From assembly GCA_964514665.1 (NCBI GenBank), contig CAZESH010000097.1, positions 1 to 13,188 on the forward strand: a DNA stretch of 13,188 bases, given 5' to 3'. The DNA is from CAZESH01 sp964514665 (GTDB lineage Bacteria; Bacillota; Bacilli; Paenibacillales; KCTC-25726). How positions within the stretch are numbered: the stretch's first letter is position 1; each line of letters opens with the position of its first letter. Below the pieces are notes generated by a model. It was not told the DNA's origin, ran no database searches, and worked only from the letters and a program-made list of their open reading frames with translations. Positions 7,009 through 13,188 of the stretch are shown here, piece after piece. A program made the position numbers and the translations under genes.

Positions 7009-7917
7009 ATGCAAACAGGAACAGGCACGCTAATACGCGAATCTGCGGCGGACCGCTGGTTTATGGTCGGGCTGTACATCATTCTCAGCTTTATTCTGGT
7101 CATTGTTGCTTATCCCATGATTTATATTCTCAGCTCTTCCTTCAGTTCTTCACAGGCCGTTATCGGCGGGAAGGTCTGGCTTTGGCCGGTGGATCCCTCT
7201 CTTTTCGGTTATGAGGCGGTATTCCAGTACTCTACGGTTTGGACAGGTTATTGGAATTCAATTATTTATATGTTATTCGGCAGCCTGCTCAGCGTGGCGT
7301 TAAGCATCATGTTCGCTTACCCGCTTTCCCTGAAAACCTTCTACGGCAGGAGCATTTTCATCTGGGCCTTGCTTTTCGCAATGATATTCAACGGCGGATT
7401 GGTGCCGTATTATCTGGTCGTCAAATCGCTCGGTTTGCTCGATACCCGGTGGGCGATCATTTTGCCGCCTGCGCTTAATATTTTCTCCGCTATTATTGCC
7501 AAGACTTTCTTTCAATCGACCATACCGAAGGAGCTCTATGAAGCATCCGAGCTTGACGGCTGCAGCGATATCGGCTTTTTGCTGCGCATCGTGCTGCCGC
7601 TCTCCAAGCCTATTATCGCGGTGTTGCTGCTGTGGTCCGCCGTTTTTCAGTGGAATTCCTATTTCAATGCCCTGATTTTCCTTGATACCAAACACTTATT
7701 TCCGCTGCAGCTGATTTTGCGTGAAATCCTTGTGCTGGACCAGGCCTCGATGTCGTCGATGAGCCTCACTCCGGAGCAGCTTCAGCGGTTTGAAGATATG
7801 AAGACCCTGCTAAAATATTCAGTCATTATCGTTTCCTCGGTCCCCATGCTGATGCTTTATCCGCTTGCGCAAAAATATTTCGTGAAGGGGGTGATGATCG
7901 GATCGGTCAAGGAATAA
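7009..7917 (+). CDS. ABC sugar transporter permease, LplC/YtcP type (second)
   Basis: Second membrane subunit of the same importer, 302 residues, expected to pair with the permease just upstream. Hydrophobic spans are visible at about 18-42, 83-107, 117-138, 147-168, 201-223 and 270-290. The EAA loop is at about 177-201 (YEASELDGCSDIGFLLRIVL). The C-terminus KGVMIGSVKE is typical of the LplC/YtcP branch. An ideal Shine-Dalgarno AAGGAGG (6997-7003) overlaps the end of the preceding gene's stop region, with a 5-base spacer to ATG 7009, implying close co-translation. The next gene, the binding protein, starts 64 bases downstream. Confidence 0.93.
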   Translation: MQTGTGTLIRESAADRWFMVGLYIILSFILVIVAYPMIYILSSSFSSSQAVIGGKVWLWPVDPSLFGYEAVFQYSTVWTGYWNSIIYMLFGSLLSVALSIMFAYPLSLKTFYGRSIFIWALLFAMIFNGGLVPYYLVVKSLGLLDTRWAIILPPALNIFSAIIAKTFFQSTIPKELYEASELDGCSDIGFLLRIVLPLSKPIIAVLLLWSAVFQWNSYFNALIFLDTKHLFPLQLILREILVLDQASMSSMSLTPEQLQRFEDMKTLLKYSVIIVSSVPMLMLYPLAQKYFVKGVMIGSVKE

Positions 7918-7981
7918 AGCGCAGGCTTTTTACAATAACGTTTATGAGCAGTCTTAACATGAAAAAGGAGGGTTATTATCC

Positions 7982-9739
7982 ATGAATGTAAGAACATCCA
8001 AAAGATTGAGCTTGATGCTGTCGGCCATTCTTGTTCTTGTCTTGGTCCTTTCGGCTTGCAGCGGCGGGTCCTCATCCAGTTCTACCCAGCAGCCGGAGGC
8101 AACCAAGGCAGCGGATTCGGGAGGACAAAAAGCGGCCGATACCGGATCGGCGGACAAGGGATCCGGAAAGCCTGTAGCTGTATCCCTATTTACCCATGCT
8201 CCGACCAATCTGATTGATCTGAAAACCAACTGGTTTACGAAGTATGCGGAAAAAACTTTTAATTTGGATATCAAATGGGTCGAAGCGCCGGCGAGCGACT
8301 TCCAATCCAAGCAGTCGCTGCTCTTGGCCAGCGGCAACTATCCGGATATGTTCTGGGCAGGCCAGTTCAATACGGCCGATATTCAAAAATATGCCAAGCA
8401 GGGCGTGCTTCAGCCTATCAAGCAGGAGTTGATCCAAAAATATGCGCCCAATGTATGGAAAGCCATTCAGGAGGATCAAAGCATTCACAATATCGCGGTG
8501 GCTCCCGACGGCAACATCTACGGTCTGCCGAGCTACAACTACTGCCAACACTGCTATTTTTCATCCAAATTCTGGATCAACACGAAACTCTTGAATCAGT
8601 ATAACTTGCAAATGCCGACAACAACGAACGAATTCGAGCATGTGCTGCAGGTATTCAAGGATAATGGCCTGATTCCGTTGTCAGGATCGGTGAGAACAAG
8701 CGGCTGGCATGGCAATCCGATCACCTTTCTGATGAATGCGTTCGCCTACAATGTCGACAACAACAACGCCAACGATTATATCTATCTTCAAGATGGGAAA
8801 GTCACATTCAGCGCGATTACATCGGAATGGAGACAGGGTCTGCAGTATATGCACGACCTGTACAAAAAGGGCTTGATCGATCCCCAGGCATTCAGCCAAA
8901 AAATCGACGGCTTGATGCAGGAAGTATCGCAAAATAAAGTGGCCGTCGTGCCTTACGGCTACAGCGCAGGCTTCCTGAACGGCGGAACTGCCAATCCCGA
9001 ATATAAATACTGGGAAACCATCCCGCCTTTGAAGGGGCCGAACGGGGCGCACTTTGCAGCCTACTACGGGAACGGCTATGACAGCTTGGCCTTTGTAGTG
9101 ACCAATAAGGCCAAAGAAGAACAAATTATCAATGTGCTGAAATTAATCAACTATATCTATACGCCTGAAGGCCAGGAAACGATGAACTTCGGGCAAGAAG
9201 GCAAGTTTTGGAAGAAAGCAGGTCCAGGCGAAAAGGGATTGGACGGCATACAAGCCTTGTTCATAACGGATTCGCCGAAATTCTATTCCGGCGATGCCAA
9301 GCAAAATGAAGGCTGGGATCAAATGGGACCGATCTATCAGTCGAAAATTTTCAGAAACGGGTTTGTGCTTGCAAGACCGATCTTTGCTCCGGACGGCTTG
9401 GAATCGAATCTGCTCTATCAAACGATGAAGAACTACGTCGGCAACCAGCCCAAGGAGGTTTATCCCGCGGCTTCCTGGATCAAGCCGGAGGATACCGATC
9501 AATACGGACTTTATCGAACCAACATCAACAAATTTGTTCAGGAATGGATGGTTTCCTTCATCGTTGGCGACAAGTCGCTGGACAAGGATTGGAATTCCTA
9601 CGTGCAGGGCGTGCAAAATCTCGGCCTGAAAAATTACTTGGAAATGGCTCAAAAAGCCATGCAGAAACCGTTTTCCACCAAGGAATGGGCCCAGCCGGAT
9701 CAAACTACCATCGATTTCCTGAGTTCTTTGAAAGAATAA
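7982..9739 (+). CDS. Extracellular solute-binding lipoprotein (LipO/YtcQ type)
   Basis: The substrate-capturing subunit of the importer, 585 residues. A lipoprotein signal peptide is clear: a basic start (NVRTSKR), a hydrophobic core rich in Leu/Val at about 10-22, and the lipobox LSAC with the acylated Cys at residue 26. A Ser/Gly-rich and Ala/Lys-rich linker (about 27-64) precedes the fold. The mature part is a long CUT1 oligosaccharide-binding protein with segments typical of the branch (SKQSLLLASGNYPDMFWAG; GKVTFSAITSEWRQGLQYMHDLYKKGLIDPQAF). At about 585 residues it is longer than maltose-type binding proteins, as is normal for LipO/YtcQ relatives. Ribosome site AAGGAGGG (7965-7972) precedes ATG 7982. 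Its ligand is inferred to be a fucosylated oligosaccharide because fucosidase genes flank the transporter on both sides. Confidence 0.94.
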   Translation: MNVRTSKRLSLMLSAILVLVLVLSACSGGSSSSSTQQPEATKAADSGGQKAADTGSADKGSGKPVAVSLFTHAPTNLIDLKTNWFTKYAEKTFNLDIKWVEAPASDFQSKQSLLLASGNYPDMFWAGQFNTADIQKYAKQGVLQPIKQELIQKYAPNVWKAIQEDQSIHNIAVAPDGNIYGLPSYNYCQHCYFSSKFWINTKLLNQYNLQMPTTTNEFEHVLQVFKDNGLIPLSGSVRTSGWHGNPITFLMNAFAYNVDNNNANDYIYLQDGKVTFSAITSEWRQGLQYMHDLYKKGLIDPQAFSQKIDGLMQEVSQNKVAVVPYGYSAGFLNGGTANPEYKYWETIPPLKGPNGAHFAAYYGNGYDSLAFVVTNKAKEEQIINVLKLINYIYTPEGQETMNFGQEGKFWKKAGPGEKGLDGIQALFITDSPKFYSGDAKQNEGWDQMGPIYQSKIFRNGFVLARPIFAPDGLESNLLYQTMKNYVGNQPKEVYPAASWIKPEDTDQYGLYRTNINKFVQEWMVSFIVGDKSLDKDWNSYVQGVQNLGLKNYLEMAQKAMQKPFSTKEWAQPDQTTIDFLSSLKE

Positions 9740-9762
9740 CTATACTGTAAGGAGTGAAGAAC

Positions 9763-11055
9763 ATGACACAACCCTATCTATGGCCGGAATCCTATGGGGA
9801 TCCACAGTGGCTGATGCATGACCGCTTCGGTTTGTTCATTCACTGGGGCATCTATTCCGCAGCCGCCCGTCATGAATGGATCATGAACCGGGAAGAAATC
9901 CATCCGGATGAATATTTCAAGTACTTCAAGCATTTCAACCCGGATTTATATGATCCCAAGCAATGGGCCAAGGCAGCCAAGGCGGCGGGGATGAAATATT
10001 TTGTCGTCACGACCAAGCATCATGACGGCTTCTGCCTATGGGACAGCCAGCTTACCGATTACAAGGCGACCAACACGCCGATCGGCAAGGACCTGCTGCG
10101 GCCGATGGTCGAAGCGTTCCGGGAAGAGGGGCTGAAAGTCGGCTTTTACCATTCGCTGATCGATTGGCATCATCCCGAATTTCCGATTGACGGATTTCAT
10201 CCCCAACGCAACGATGAAGCATTCAAGCAAGCGGCCCAAAACCGCGATATGGCCAAATACCGCGAATATCTGCATGGCCAAGTGCGCGAGCTGCTGACCG
10301 GGTTCGGCAAAATCGATTACTTATGGTTTGATTTTTCCTACAAGCAGCAGGACTGGGGCTGGTCGAAAGGAAAAGGAGCCGAAGATTGGGACTCGCAGGA
10401 GCTGGAGAAATTGGTTCTGGAGCTGCAGCCGGAGATCATTCTCAACGACCGCCTTAACCTGTACCGCGGCGTAGTCACGCCCGAGCAGTACCAGCCGCAG
10501 ACGGTCTTGATGCAGGAAGGCAAACTGGCTGTATGGGAAGCCTGCCAAACCTTGAACGGCAGCTGGGGATACGACCGCGACAATCTGGACTGGAAGCCCG
10601 TGGAGCTGCTTGTTCAAATGCTCGTTGACACGACATCGAAAGGCGGCAATCTGCTGCTCAATGTCGGTCCGAATGCCAGGGGAGAATGGGACGCCAGATC
10701 GCTGCAGAGCTTGCAGGGCATCGGAGCATGGATGAGGCTGCACGGCCGTTCCATCTATGGGGCGGGCCCGAGCGAATTCACCGCTCCGCCCGACAGCAGA
10801 TATACGCAGAAGGGAAACCGCTTGTATCTGCATTTGTTCACTTGGCCGTTCAAGCATATCCATCTGCCCGGCCTTGCCGGCCGCGTGGAGTATGCGCAGC
10901 TGCTGAACGACGACTCGGAAATCAAAATTACGCAAGCGCAGAGGCATTCCCAAATCCAATTGGATGAAGCAGACGCAGATGCGCTGACTTTGGCGCTGCC
11001 TGTTCAGCGTCCTTCGGTGGCCGTTCCGGTAATTGAGCTTTTTTTGAAAGATTAA
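9763..11055 (+). CDS. Alpha-L-fucosidase, GH29 (second copy)
   Basis: A second retaining alpha-L-fucosidase, 430 residues, cytoplasmic (no signal peptide). Motifs are RFGLFIHWGIYS (21-32), KHHDGFCLW (85-93), LIDWHHPEF (132-140), the nucleophile strand IDYLWFDFSY with Asp190, TPEQ with Glu241, WEACQT with Glu259, and GGNLLLNVGP (294-303). A short beta-domain ends the protein. The start is ATG 9763, with AAGGAG at 9749-9754 ideally spaced; a GTG at 9754 in the same frame overlaps that ribosome site and is rejected. The gene is 23 bases after the binding-protein gene and ends the operon before the 11098 hairpin. Compared with the first fucosidase the overall motifs align but the sequence after the nucleophile differs (FSYKQQDW, against VPGFGADRW), suggesting another linkage or acceptor preference rather than a recent duplication. 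Confidence 0.93.
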   Translation: MTQPYLWPESYGDPQWLMHDRFGLFIHWGIYSAAARHEWIMNREEIHPDEYFKYFKHFNPDLYDPKQWAKAAKAAGMKYFVVTTKHHDGFCLWDSQLTDYKATNTPIGKDLLRPMVEAFREEGLKVGFYHSLIDWHHPEFPIDGFHPQRNDEAFKQAAQNRDMAKYREYLHGQVRELLTGFGKIDYLWFDFSYKQQDWGWSKGKGAEDWDSQELEKLVLELQPEIILNDRLNLYRGVVTPEQYQPQTVLMQEGKLAVWEACQTLNGSWGYDRDNLDWKPVELLVQMLVDTTSKGGNLLLNVGPNARGEWDARSLQSLQGIGAWMRLHGRSIYGAGPSEFTAPPDSRYTQKGNRLYLHLFTWPFKHIHLPGLAGRVEYAQLLNDDSEIKITQAQRHSQIQLDEADADALTLALPVQRPSVAVPVIELFLKD

Positions 11056-11097
11056 AGGGCTGACAGCCGGACCCAAGGCATAATTCATGATATGAGA

Positions 11098-11144
11098 CGC
11101 ATCGGCAAATTCGCTCCCGGAAGCGAAAGGCCGATGCGTTTTGT
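11098..11144 (+). terminator. Hairpin at operon end, near-identical to the 2019 terminator
   Basis: A 9-bp outer stem (CGCATCGGC 11098-11106 with GCCGATGCG 11130-11138) and inner TTCGCT/AGCGAA stem (11110-11115 with 11122-11127) are followed by TTTTGT, then CATGTCC. It lies 43 bases after the second fucosidase stop. The short T run makes it a weaker terminator than the copy at 2019. The hairpin differs from that copy by one extra loop C and one T-to-G change. Confidence 0.75.
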
Positions 11145-11177
11145 CATGTCCGCCATTAAGACAGCCTGTTTTGCAGC

Positions 11178-11209
11178 TTGACATCAAATTTAAGGATATG
11201 TTATATAAA
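11178..11209 (+). promoter_or_regulatory. htpG: Sigma-A-type promoter of htpG
   Basis: A perfect -35 TTGACA at 11178-11183 is followed after 18 bases by TATATA (11202-11207) or, at 20 bases, by TATAAA (11204-11209). The predicted start of transcription falls just before the CIRCE element, so the operator lies within the first bases of the transcript, as in other CIRCE-controlled genes. Confidence 0.7.
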
Positions 11210-11217
11210 AATAAGGA

Positions 11218-11244
11218 TTAGCACTCTTTCAGTTAAAGTGCTAA
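11218..11244 (+). promoter_or_regulatory. CIRCE operator (HrcA-binding site) upstream of htpG
   Basis: TTAGCACTC (11218-11226), nine bases, then AAGTGCTAA (11236-11244). This matches the CIRCE consensus TTAGCACTC-N9-GAGTGCTAA in 17 of 18 arm bases, differing only at the first base of the right arm. It sits directly downstream of the htpG promoter, implying repression by HrcA at normal temperature and release on heat shock. Confidence 0.93.
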
Positions 11245-11297
11245 CAAATCGGCTTCTGTTCCGGTTTTGATTTTTCACAACGAAAGGAGACCTGTTC

Positions 11298-13178
11298 ATG
11301 GCAAAAAAACAGTTTAAATCGGAGTCGAAAAGACTGCTGGAAATGATGATCAACTCGATTTATACGCACAAAGAAATCTTCTTGAGAGAGCTTGTTTCAA
11401 ATGCCAGCGATTCCATCGACAAAATATACTACAAAGCGCTGACCGACGAGCAATTGGTATTCAACAAAGAGGATTATTACATCAAAGTGACTGCGGACAA
11501 GGCAAGCCGGACCTTGACCATTTCCGATACGGGCATCGGGATGACGAAAGAGGAGCTTGAAAATAACCTGGGGGTTATCGCCAAGAGCGGCTCGTTGGCA
11601 TTCAAGAAAGAGAACGAAATGAAGGATGATCATTCGATCATCGGCCAATTCGGGGTTGGATTTTATTCCGCATTCATGGTGGCGGATGTGGTTACGGTCA
11701 TCAGCAAAGCCTTGGGCAGCGATGAGGCGTTCAAGTGGGAATCCAAGGGTGCGGACGGCTATACGGTAGACCCAAGCGAGAAAGCAACGGTCGGCACCGA
11801 CATTATTTTGAAAATCAAGGAAAACACCGAGGATGAGCAGTATGACGAGTATCTCGAACAGTATCGCCTAAAAGCGCTTATCAAAAAATACTCCGACTTT
11901 ATTCGCTACCCGATCAAAATGGATGTAACGGAGCAGCGTCCCAAAGAAGGCAGCGAGAACGAATTCGAGTCTTATACGGAAGAGCAAATCGTCAACAGCA
12001 GGGTGCCGATTTGGCGCAAAAACAAAAATGAGCTGACAGCGGAAGACTACGACAATTTTTACGCGGAAAAGCATTACGGCTTCGACAAGCCGCTGAAGCA
12101 TATTCATATTAACGCCGACGGCGCCGTGGTTTATCATGCGATTTTGTTCATTCCGGAAAATGCGCCGTTCGATTATTACACAAAGGAATACGAGAAGGGC
12201 TTGGAGCTGTACTCCAACGGCGTGCTGATCATGAACAAGAGCGCCGACCTGCTGCCGGACTATTTCAGCTTTGTCAAAGGGATGGTCGATTCGGAGGATT
12301 TATCGCTGAACATTTCGCGGGAGCTCTTGCAGCATGACCGGCAATTAAAGCTCATCGCCAAAAACATCAAGAATAAAATCAAGAGCCAGCTGCAAAGCTT
12401 GTTGAAGGATGAAAGGGAGAAGTACGAGCAGTTCTACAAATCCTTCGGCAGACAGCTGAAATACGGGGTATACAGCGATTACGGCATGCATAAAGAGGAT
12501 TTGCAGGATCTGCTGCTGTTCCATTCCTCCAAAGAGAACAAACTGGTAACCTTGGAGGAATACGTATCGAGAATACCGGAGGATCAGAAGTACATCTATT
12601 ACGCTTCCGGGGACTCGATTGAACGGATCGAGAAGCTTCCGCAAACCGAGCTGGTGGCCGACAAGGGCTACGAAATTTTATACTTTACCGATGAGATCGA
12701 CGAGTTCGCGATCAAGATGCTGATCAATTACAAGGAGAAGGAATTCAAATCGGTATCGAGCGGCGACCTGGGGATTGAACCGGACGCAAATGATCCGCAA
12801 GCCGATGCGGAAGAAAACGACAGCAAGGAGCTTTTCGATTATATGAAAAATCTGCTGGCAGGCAAAGTGAAAAATGTAAAGGCTTCGAAACGCTTGAAGA
12901 GCCATCCCGTATGCTTGTCAACAGACGGTGAAGTGACGATTGAAATGGAGAAAATACTTAAAGCGATGCCTGGCAGCCAGGATGTAAAAGCGGAGAAGGT
13001 GCTGGAGATCAACGTCAACCATGAGGTGTTCCAGTCCTTGAAAACGGCTTATGACAACGATAAAGAGAAGCTGAATTTATACACCAACTTATTGTATAAC
13101 CAAGCCCTTTTGATCGAAGGACTGCCGGTCCAGGATCCCGTGGATTTCACAAACGATATTTGCAAGATCATGGTTTAA
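11298..13178 (+). CDS. htpG: Molecular chaperone HtpG (bacterial Hsp90)
   Basis: Cytoplasmic ATP-dependent chaperone, 626 residues, full length. The N-terminal GHKL ATPase domain (about 1-225) shows ELVSNASDSIDK with Glu31, Asn35 and Asp38, then ISDTGIGM with Asp77, then GQFGVGFYSAF at about 116-126. The middle domain (about 235-500) includes the conserved SLNISRELLQ segment, whose Arg contacts ATP. The C-terminal dimerisation domain is about 510-626 and ends ICKIMV; there is no eukaryotic MEEVD tail. Ribosome site AAAGGAGA (11283-11290) lies 7 bases before ATG 11298. It has its own promoter and CIRCE element and is a separate unit from the fucose operon; co-localisation with sugar genes appears incidental. 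Confidence 0.97.
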   Translation: MAKKQFKSESKRLLEMMINSIYTHKEIFLRELVSNASDSIDKIYYKALTDEQLVFNKEDYYIKVTADKASRTLTISDTGIGMTKEELENNLGVIAKSGSLAFKKENEMKDDHSIIGQFGVGFYSAFMVADVVTVISKALGSDEAFKWESKGADGYTVDPSEKATVGTDIILKIKENTEDEQYDEYLEQYRLKALIKKYSDFIRYPIKMDVTEQRPKEGSENEFESYTEEQIVNSRVPIWRKNKNELTAEDYDNFYAEKHYGFDKPLKHIHINADGAVVYHAILFIPENAPFDYYTKEYEKGLELYSNGVLIMNKSADLLPDYFSFVKGMVDSEDLSLNISRELLQHDRQLKLIAKNIKNKIKSQLQSLLKDEREKYEQFYKSFGRQLKYGVYSDYGMHKEDLQDLLLFHSSKENKLVTLEEYVSRIPEDQKYIYYASGDSIERIEKLPQTELVADKGYEILYFTDEIDEFAIKMLINYKEKEFKSVSSGDLGIEPDANDPQADAEENDSKELFDYMKNLLAGKVKNVKASKRLKSHPVCLSTDGEVTIEMEKILKAMPGSQDVKAEKVLEINVNHEVFQSLKTAYDNDKEKLNLYTNLLYNQALLIEGLPVQDPVDFTNDICKIMV

Positions 13179-13188
13179 GCGCACCGGC

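Noticed and set aside
7928..7956. TTTACA with a downstream TCTTAA as a separate promoter for the binding-protein gene
   Set aside because: The -10 match is only about half of consensus, so I do not call it, though an extra promoter here cannot be excluded.
9754..9756. GTG start for the second fucosidase
   Set aside because: It overlaps the Shine-Dalgarno AAGGAG; ATG 9763 lies 8 bases after that site and gives the expected N-terminus.
10321..11187. 288-codon minus-strand open frame over the second fucosidase and its terminator
   Set aside because: Antisense to a well-supported GH29 gene and running through the hairpin; no domain signal. A codon-composition shadow.
1..13188. Search for CRISPR arrays, tRNA/rRNA, insertion sequences, toxin-antitoxin or defence genes
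   Set aside because: No repeat-spacer pattern, RNA-gene signature, transposase or defence domain is visible; nearly all sequence is accounted for by the genes and short intergenic signals listed.

Overview
The window looks like chromosomal DNA from a Paenibacillus-like member of the Firmicutes. Supporting this are strong AAGGAGG-type ribosome binding sites, a large LipO/YtcQ-type sugar-binding lipoprotein with LplB/YtcP-type permeases and no ATPase gene, a CcpA-type cre site, and a HrcA-type CIRCE operator. All genes are on the + strand. The genus is an inference from style and gene content, not from a search.

Layout: (1) 1-1996 is the nearly complete end of a GH42 beta-galactosidase, closed by a strong hairpin terminator at 2019-2070. 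(2) 2184-3908 is a short sugar-acid catabolic unit: a RhaM/FucM-type aldose mutarotase, an internally deleted and frameshifted SDR dehydrogenase (pseudogene), and an enolase-superfamily sugar-acid dehydratase with a full set of catalytic residues. (3) 3986-11055 is a GntR/FadR-type regulator with a palindromic candidate operator, followed by a GH29 alpha-L-fucosidase, two ABC permeases, a lipoprotein solute-binding protein, and a second, divergent GH29 alpha-L-fucosidase. A near-consensus cre site lies in the gap before the permeases. (4) 11056-11297 holds a second copy of the first terminator hairpin, then a sigma-A-like promoter and a CIRCE element. (5) 11298-13178 is a complete htpG (bacterial Hsp90).

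Taken together, regions 2 and 3 read as a locus for importing fucosylated oligosaccharides and removing the fucose inside the cell. The binding protein and permeases bring the glycan in, powered by an ATPase encoded elsewhere. The two cytoplasmic fucosidases release L-fucose, and the mutarotase and dehydratase fit the non-phosphorylating L-fucose route (L-fucose, L-fuconolactone, L-fuconate, 2-keto-3-deoxy-L-fuconate). The only dehydrogenase gene in the cluster is broken, and no lactonase or aldolase is visible, so the route is incomplete within this window. The GH42 enzyme next door may act on the galactose part of the same glycans.

I found no undescribed defence, mobile or RNA system. The points most worth a second look are the near-identical hairpins bracketing the locus, the broken SDR gene, the CIRCE element on htpG, the internal cre site and the regulator's candidate operators.
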